Of a stretch of 64,000 bases of DNA, positions 56,803-64,000 are shown one piece after another (the first letter of the stretch is position 1; every line of letters begins with the position of its first letter). Origin of the DNA: Coffea arabica (Eukaryota > Streptophyta > Magnoliopsida > Gentianales > Rubiaceae); the NCBI RefSeq assembly GCF_036785885.1, contig NC_092317.1, positions 7,814,501 to 7,878,500 on the forward strand, in the 5' to 3' direction. The notes under the pieces are model-generated. The model saw only the letters and a program-made list of their open reading frames with translations, did no database searches and was not told the DNA's origin. Both the position numbers and the translations under genes were made by a program.

Positions 56803-59800
56803 CTACTGTTTGAGGTCTATAGGGTACAAGGCATCAAAAACAACTCGTGCGAAGACATGACGAACTTCTTGTAGGCTTCCCAAAGCCAACAACTCATGAT
56901 GAATCTTGCTTCCTTGCTTTGGCACAAATCCCCTCTCTTTTCCAGCTCGAACACATTCAAAAATCTTGCACACCTTTAGATATAGAGCTAATGGGATAAA
57001 TACCTGCAGGGGAAAAGTAAAAATATTTCAGCATTGGTCTCACCAACTCAACAATTGGAGCTCATGCCTCTAGTTTGACTAATACCAGATCATGCCCGTG
57101 CAGAACAGACTTAAAAACACATTGATTTACAATATTGACTTCAGTGAAGCATCTAAGACTCCCAAATCACCATTCAAACCCACATGAAACTCGTAGACGA
57201 GCTTCCACTCAGCAAAGAAGACAGACATCATATGCTTGAGGGAGAAAAAAGAGGATTTACTGCTTACAATATCTGAATATGGTGCCTTGGGATATTGAGC
57301 CATTGCCCGCGAAACAGAGTATTCGTCGGTCATATTAGCAAGTGTGTCCTGAACTAAAGCAGCCAAATGCTTAACTTCTGCTACTAAAGAATCGAAGTCA
57401 AGATCCTGAGGTTCTAATAATTCAACGAAATTGGTATCATGCCGTCTTGTGATCCTTTTTGCAATATCTGATGCTTCAGACAAATCTCCCCCATTGTTAA
57501 CAGCAAGGCAGAATGCAGCAACTACTGAAGGGTCACTTGGGTGATCAAACAGTGCTCTGTGGAATACTAATAATGCAACCCTGGAACACAAAGATTTCAT
57601 AAGAGCTCATTGCAGGTCAAGTAACAAGATCCTAAGCCTTTTAATGCATTCCTCCTCCACCACTACACCTTCCATTAACATAACATTTTCTACCAGGTAC
57701 TTTTCCGCCGACACTCATAAGACATCTATCTAGTAAAGCAAGACAACATGATCTGCACTCTCATACACCAGCTGTATAAAAATTCTAAGAATTTGAAACG
57801 ATGGCATGAAAGGAAAAGAAACAGAGAGAACTTCTTTTATTCAAATAAAAACTAATTTGAAAAAATGAGCCCTCGCAGGAAATCTGCAGTTTAGTCCACA
57901 CAGGTTTGATTTCACCCCAATTGGCTCCTATATTATGCAAATTAGACAGTTTTAGTCCATTAACTATTTGATGCTCTTTTACTGAAGATTCTTGAAGGTT
58001 GGGTTTGTCAACAGCAAACCGAATGGGAAAAGGCATCTCTTTACCAGCAGCTCATGTTTTAGATTGATAATTAAATTAATTATTTATCATACACGTTATA
58101 CTAAACCACAATAATATTTTCTATTTGTATAAAAGCTAATAACATTAAAATTATCATTTGCTACCATAGAATGCAATAACTCAGCTAAAGCGCTTAATAA
58201 AAACCTTACCATAAACTACTGTGACAAGGCCTGTCAGGTGCCAAACATTTATCCAGGCTGGAAAATATAGACTGCAGGAAAATCCACACAAAAAAGTCAC
58301 ATACATGTATCCATGTGTAAATGAATTCAGGAACAAAAAGCAACCGAAAATCACGACATACCCATGCGACAGACACAGAAGTGGGAATAGCTAAAACTAG
58401 AAGGTGGGCCATCGTTTACTTTGTTTCTATTGCATAGTGTATTGCTATATCATATGATATAATCATATTGGAATCATGCAGTCAATCATTTTTCCACCCG
58501 AAAAGGGTTGTCAACATCAACAAAAATTATCAGACATTTATACGACACTGCAATTAGGCATCTAGCAACAGGCATATTATATTTGATATAGTTCAAAAAA
58601 ACTCCTTTTTTGCATACTGCAAAGAGTGACAAAATATATATAAGTCTAAAATAATTCTAGTGTTCATCAAAATCAAAAAGTGCTCAACAAGTTGAACAGA
58701 AGTCAAAAGGAACGAGTATAATATTTTCTTGTAGTCTGTAACTACTCAAGAAATGAGCGCATGCCAATTTTTCTTTCCAAAGAACCCAGGAAATGTTTTC
58801 ATTAGCCTTTGTACAAAATCAAAATTGAAAAATATAGTTCAAAAGGGCATTTTCAAGGAATTGGTGTTGCCAAGTCTGCAGGTCAAATCCAACACAGGGA
58901 TAAAAAGTTGGAGATGGCCTTTCCACAGTATTCCAATGTACCAAATGGGCTATTAACTTCTAAAACTGCGACACTAGAAAAAGGGACTATATGTTGTCAA
59001 ATGAAAAGATAACAAGCCGCATTGAATCTATATAAAGGCATTAAAACTTCAAGTTCCCTTGAGTCTTCATTCTAACTCTATCAGGCAGCAGGTAGTTTCA
59101 ATTCCTAAGCAGCTTAAAAAATTGACAAAATCCATCTGAGTTATAAGGTTTGAAAACCTCACCCACAAAATAAGCTTGCATCGAGAATGATACTATTTTA
59201 GAAAGAGCAAGAAACAAATGGTAAAACAATTTGTAAATGTTAAAGAAGATCCTAAAAATTTCTAAAAGAAAAAAGTACCAAAAGCATGTTGGACCTCTTG
59301 TCGCGTCTACGGAATCCACTATCGACAAAATAGGCTGCCTGCATTTTGAAGCTGCTTTAGAAATATGCTTCCCATGGATACACCTAAAATGTTGGCAACT
59401 TCAAATTTATACCTGTATTGGTAAAAGAATTTCCAAAAGGCCGAATCTCCATAATAACCTTAACGATGATTCTGCAGAACCATAAGCTAACATGTAGTTC
59501 ATCTCCATAAGGAGCCTTCCCTAGGAAAAATTGGAATTAAGAAAGAAGTCATAATACATTTCGAAGTGAAAAAAAAAAATTAGAGAAACAAATAACATGC
59601 CAAAAACACATTCCCAATACCCTGTCCAGCCTTAGAATTGAAGAAGTCAACTTTTTAACAGAAAGAGCCGTGTCCTTTGCAAATCGAAATTGTAAACGTG
59701 CACCAATTCTAATAGCACGGAGAATGCGAGCTGCAAACGTAAGCAGAAATTACAACCAATAAAAGGAAAAAAAAGTGAGGCAGAAATGATGCTGAGGCCA

Positions 59801-62669
59801 AAGACTAACGTGTTGAGTTCCAATGTGCAAATTCAGAAATTCACAATGATTTCCATAGAGATACTTACCACAATCTTCAGTCAGAGAAAAACTAGCAGGA
59901 ATGATAGTTCGCACCTACAAAAGAAAATGTGATGTTAGATCACTGTGTAAGGGTGAAAGTTAGTAGATGAGAAAAATGAAACTCCTCAGAGATACATGCA
60001 CACTTTAGCTTTCCTAATGTCTTCCACTCCTCCGATGTAGTCATATATCAACTTTGCATAAGGGTCAAACATCAATCTGCAAAAATGAAAAAGGAGTAGA
60101 AGGGGGTTTTAGATATAAAATGGAAGTAAAGTAGCAAATTTGAAAAGTCCTCAGTACCCTCAGCCTACCCCAAAAAGAAAAACTGCAGGGGGGTGGTGGG
60201 GTGATTCTTCTGACAAAATTTATACTTATATTTCAGAAAGTAATGGTCAAATCCAAAACCCGTTTATTGTGAAGTCTCTTTTCAAGCAATTTCTCCAGCG
60301 AATGTAGTCTTTCTCGTTACATCCGACAGGCTTTTCAAAAACCAAACTGAAGTCCCTTCTAGAATTTCTTCCACAAGTGCTAAAGCTTGAAACCTGTTTT
60401 ATTGAAATTAATCTGAATTATATCAAGAACATTTTATTGAAAAAGTATAAATGATACATAAATAGCTGATATACTTTGTCGCTTCTAATAAAAAACCAAA
60501 TTGTCAAACCTCTACAATATTGTCACCAATATGAACATGGCAGATAGGAAAACGTTTCCCAATTATTTCACATCGTGAAAATGTTCTCATCACCTGCAAA
60601 ATGAAGGCTATTATCACAGTGCAAATTTTTTGTTACTGTATTGACAAATAAGTACATAGAGGGAGCTATATTGGCAAAACTTATTCTCTATGTTATGAAT
60701 GCAGTATTTTTAAATTCAGTGAGGACCTACAAATAGATCCTCAAAACTTCCACAAGGCTTGGAAATATTAGCAGTTCAACATATAGCCTATTCTTTCATT
60801 GCACAGCAATTGTCTAGTTTGACTACTCATGGTTTTCCAAGAGAAAGAATAAGCCGTACTAAACAATGACAAATCACCAACATATGACCCAGAAAACTTT
60901 CAGAACCAATGCAACTTTTGCATGTGTGTAAATTGTAAAGCAAGTAAATGGTACTCTCCATTTTTGAGAAGCAGATATTATTTCGGATAATCAAAGCATG
61001 AGAATTGCATTTAAATTTGAGATGGTACCCAATAACATTTTTATTTCTGACATTATGCTGTAAGAGGTAAATCCAAAATTTTCCTGGCACATCACCAAAT
61101 CCACATTATATCCATAAGAGTCTGGGGGTCAACTTATCAGCCTTCTGGTACCTTGGCTAAGGCAAGACCGACTATTAAAAGCCCACTAGAAAATAAGCTG
61201 AATGGTCATGAACAGAATGAAAACCAGAGGAAATGAAAATCCAAGATCAAGAGAGTGATGCCCTACAGGAAATCAAGCCATTCTTATTGAGCTAAACTTG
61301 TTTTTGAAAGTCCACTTCCTAATATAGAATATACAAAGTTTGAAAAGCCCATTGGTATTAATCACAGAAAAAATGGCCGTTAGCAAAGAAATACTCCTTG
61401 TCTAACATGATACAAGGAAGAGAGAAGTCAAGACTAACCTCTTTAAGTTCAGCTGAAGTAATGATATCGAAATCCTTTGGAGTTTTTCTCAATATAAGAT
61501 CCCTTACACAACCTCCCACGAGGTAAACTTCAAATCCTACAATAAATGTTAGGAGGATTTCCTTAGGAAAACTAGAACAGTACTGGAGAACGTGTGTGCT
61601 TTTATCAAATGATACATCACCACACACATATGCAGACAAAGAAAAAAAAAACAAATAAAATACCAGGAAACGGAGTGCTCTATTCATGATATCAAATGTC
61701 GAAAACAACACAAATAAAACTGATGAAACCTAAAACTCTATAATCACCCCCGTCCACCCTCACCCCCCCAAAAATAAAAAAAAAATATGACATTCAATTG
61801 TAATTCCTCTCTCTCTCTCTCCGTGTGTGTGTGCATTTTTTTTTTTTATAAAAATTTTGACAAAACAATTTCCAAACAATTTCCACAATTATCATCTAGT
61901 GTAGTGTCAGTTGATGATCCTAAAAGCCGAACAAGTTGTCGGATTCTTTCATCTACATAGCAATAGTGAATCACACTTGAACTTTTTTACCCCAGCAAAA
62001 GTCGTCAAGATCAAATTTCTGAGCTAGCAATGTCCATTTGAATTCATTCTAACACTTGAACTATAAATTCCCAATACAATACAAAGCCCATTTCAGTTAT
62101 ACGCACAAAATAGTCGCACCTTTTCTTTTGAGACCATTAAGAACCGCCCTCGTTGGCCTTGGAATCATCGAACTACGAATTCCGAGGTCCGCAGAATTCA
62201 ACTTTTTCCATTGGGATGCCTTCTGACCATCTCCACCAATCCTTTCACTATCTTCATTTCCACCAACCCAACACAAAATCAGGGGAAAAAAAGACAAAAT
62301 AAAAACTTCACAAAGAACAAAAACCCACCAATGAAAAAAAAAAAAAAAAAAACTAATCATACATAACCATCATTGAGAATTAAAAAAAAAGAAGAAAAGT
62401 TTAAAAAATTACTTCTCTGGTTTTCTGCCTCATCAATTGTCTCCATTGCTGCTGCACAGCTCAAACGTACCTACAGAAATTAAAAAAAAAAAAAGAAAAG
62501 AAAAGGGAACAAGAACAAAACTTTAGCAATAATTAAAGATAAAAACAATTATTAAATAAATAAATGAAAAAATACATATATATACTACTTGATGAAGGCA
62601 AAGGCGGAGAGGACAGCGGAGGGAGATATAAGGGCGACAAGAATATCCGAAAGCAGTAGAAATTGCCAT
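56803..62669 (-). CDS. Poly(A) polymerase / tRNA nucleotidyltransferase family protein (class II), organelle-type
   Basis: Fourteen exons on the minus strand: 62589-62669, 62413-62470, 62120-62251, 61439-61536, 60510-60593, 60260-60393, 60004-60076, 59869-59914, 59621-59730, 59413-59520, 59279-59338, 58210-58271, 57268-57580, 56803-57003; 519 residues, near the 527 I recall for Arabidopsis At5g23690. The start MAISTAFGYSCRPYISLRCPLRLCLHQ is a typical organelle transit peptide. The nucleotidyltransferase head reads VYLVGGCVRDLILRKTPKDFDI, with catalytic D112 and D114; KRDFTINGLMFDPYAKLIYDY and ARILRAIRIGARLQF follow, as in bacterial PcnB/CCA enzymes. The C-terminus VFIPLALYLKVC...QEVRHVFARVVFDALYPIDLKQ is shared by plant members. 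It would add A tails (or CCA) to organelle RNAs; which one cannot be told from sequence alone. Exon 12 was ended at the GTAAGC donor after YPKAPYSDI to join VFIPLAL in phase. A 69-base duplication lies over the start (separate entry). Confidence 0.93.
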
Positions 62670-62788
62670 TGATGAAATGTGTTTTTTTTTTTTTGGGGTT
62701 TAATCAAAAAGACATTTCTAAGCAGTAGAAATTGCCATTGATGAAATGTGTTTTTTTTTTTTTTGGGGTTTAATCAAAAAGACATTTC
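62651..62788. repeat. 69-base tandem duplication across the start codon, creating an upstream ORF
   Basis: Units 62651-62719 and 62720-62788 are almost identical (T-run length differs slightly): 'aagcagtagaaattgccatt', 'gatgaaatgtg', a T-run, 'ggggtttaatcaaaaagaca', 'tttct'. On the minus strand each unit has an ATG followed by GCA ATT TCT ACT GCT. In the inner unit this is the true start; in the outer unit the frame stops after six codons (62738-62718), giving a uORF whose peptide MAISTA equals the first six residues of the protein. Confidence 0.95.
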
Positions 62789-62940
62789 TTTCCTTGTTTT
62801 AGTAGGAATTCAATTTAGGGGGAATCAGGGTTCAGGGTTTTAGAACAGTGAACTACTGAAAGTAAAGGAAAGTTTGAAATTTTGATGAAAAGGGAGAAAA
62901 GGGAGAAAATGAATTGGAGATAAGGTTTAAGGAAGTGATT

Positions 62941-63134
62941 TGGGCTTTGATGTTTTTTCTGGGGCTGGAGATGGGCTTGACAAGAGTTAAGAAAACTGGT
63001 TTTTAAGCACCTTGGGCTCATACTATTATGGCTTTAGGTGTAGTTGCGTCCATTTCTATATTTGACTTGGGCTTTTAAAGTTGTTTGCCCAACTTAGTGA
63101 AGTGTGTTTTGAGTGATTCATTGCAATCTGGGCC
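62941..63134 (-). promoter_or_regulatory. Cluster of site II (TGGGCY) elements in the poly(A) polymerase promoter
   Basis: TGGGCT at 62941, 62972, 63013 and 63068, and TGGGCC at 63129. Site II motifs bind TCP factors and mark promoters of nuclear genes for organelle and ribosome functions, which fits the gene. Regulation is inferred from the motifs. Confidence 0.65.
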
Positions 63135-64000
63135 TCCATCTCGCCCACGAAGAGAATTGGTCCTCTATGTTTACAAGCTAGTTCCAACCAGTCTAGACAG
63201 TTGGGATACGGGGTTTAGGCAAGTGGAAGTGGAATCTCACTCTTCGCTTGCTTGGAATTCATCTCATTCAGGATGTGCCAACACAAGTTAATTCAGTTAT
63301 GAATTGAATTAGGTAGTAATGTAAAAGGAATTATAAATAGAAAATCTTGTGTTCAAAACATTTCACTTATTTAAAAAAAAAAAAGTAGGCTCAATTGGTA
63401 AAGATGAGCCACTTTCTTATAAAAGGTTACATGTTTAAATATTACTGCTAACGTGAGAGCTGTATTGGTACATGATCTGTGAAAATCCTTGTAAATGATC
63501 TCCCCCATAAGTAACCTATAGTCTTGGAAGCATGCCTTAATCTATGATGATGACTGGAGTCGAATATACACGAACATTTTATATATATATATAAAAAAAA
63601 ATTAGAGATGTTGACAAGGATCATATAGTCATTTCAATTTGGCAGGGAAAGTTAGAGAGTAAATGTATCAAGATTGGGAATGCCATTAAAACGTCTTTGG
63701 CACAAAGGTAACATGTGTGCAGATATTCTTGCAAAGACTATTCTTAATTTCTAGTTGGAGTTGCACTCTTTTCAGATCCTTTTGATGTTATCAAATCTCT
63801 CTTAGGAGCATATAATTAGATGTTGGTCATATTAGCGAATTTTAGCTGTCTTAAGGCATTCCTTTTGATCCCCTAAAAAGAGAAAAAAACATTATAGGTA
63901 GTGATGAATCTGCCAAATGAGTATGATTTATTTCTACTAACAGTACCTAAAGTTTATCTTAGACAATAAATCCATGACGCATGTTCAAAAAAATAACGCT
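63135..64000. other. Gene-free end of the window
   Basis: No gene. A tRNA-like phrase 'aggctcaattggtaaag' at 63389, with 'ggttacatgtttaaat' 30 bases on, may be another SINE head, but no flanking repeat was found. Confidence 0.4.

Noticed and set aside
57127-57267. Open frame continuing the poly(A) polymerase exon to a stop at 57127
   Set aside because: A GTAAGC donor after YPKAPYSDI joins in phase to VFIPLALYLKVC, the known family C-terminus; the continued frame is intron.
63385-63460. tRNA gene
   Set aside because: It has tRNA-like A and B phrases but no matching acceptor stem or clear anticodon arm; at most a SINE head.
1-64000. CRISPR array, operon or biosynthetic gene cluster
   Set aside because: Spaced identical repeats are absent, genes are intron-bearing plant genes with unrelated functions, and the tandem pair is a simple duplication.

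Overview
The window is plant nuclear DNA. The protein genes carry many short introns with GT/AG borders, the intergenic DNA is very AT-rich and holds MITEs, SINEs and a LINE fragment, and there is a nuclear insertion of plastid DNA. The proteins are most like eudicot ones; I cannot name the genus. I rebuilt the exon models by hand from reading frame, splice sites and family knowledge, and the exon lengths and phases add up for every multi-exon gene.

Layout: (1) 173-1512, minus: the first two exons of a SKOR/GORK-type outward K+ channel; the rest lies before base 1. (2) 1513-10200: no gene; a 1.6 kb inverted-repeat element with a pure A/T core, a Mutator-type MITE and a short SINE. (3) 10317-11297, plus: intronless group D MAP kinase kinase (MKK9-like) with a G-box and TATA box. 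(4) 11300-19469: no gene; a SINE, a 221 bp Tourist-like MITE, a spaced 98 bp direct repeat and tRNA-like SINE pieces. (5) 19470-20234, minus: DC1-domain protein. (6) 20300-27100: no host gene; a 5'-truncated LINE (RNase H end). (7) 27150-30407, plus: plastid dihydropyrimidine dehydrogenase PYD1, seven exons. (8) 32096-34950, plus: ribosomal protein eS1 (S3a), seven exons. (9) 35382-40756, minus: HAK/KUP/KT K+ transporter, ten exons. (10) 40757-45100: no gene; a minisatellite, a retroposed structured sequence and a SINE. (11) 45115-55560: a tandem duplication holding two mitochondrial phosphate carrier genes (MPT3 type), six exons each. (12) 56237-56655: plastid DNA with a trnP piece and a whole trnW. 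(13) 56803-62669, minus: organelle-targeted poly(A) polymerase/tRNA nucleotidyltransferase family gene, 14 exons. (14) 62670-64000: its promoter and anonymous DNA.

The genes are independent housekeeping, signalling or transport genes. They do not form a cluster or pathway. Two K+ transport genes (channel and HAK/KUP) share the window, but I see no evidence that they work together.

I found no wholly new system. The most unusual observations are: the HAK/KUP transporter has Arg in place of the near-invariant Asp of the first-helix GDL motif although the gene is otherwise intact; in the upstream phosphate-carrier copy a 715 bp MITE sits just after the TATA box that the other copy uses unbroken, and that copy also lost conserved coding residues; and a 69 bp tandem duplication over the start codon of the poly(A) polymerase gene made an upstream ORF that repeats the protein's own first six residues.
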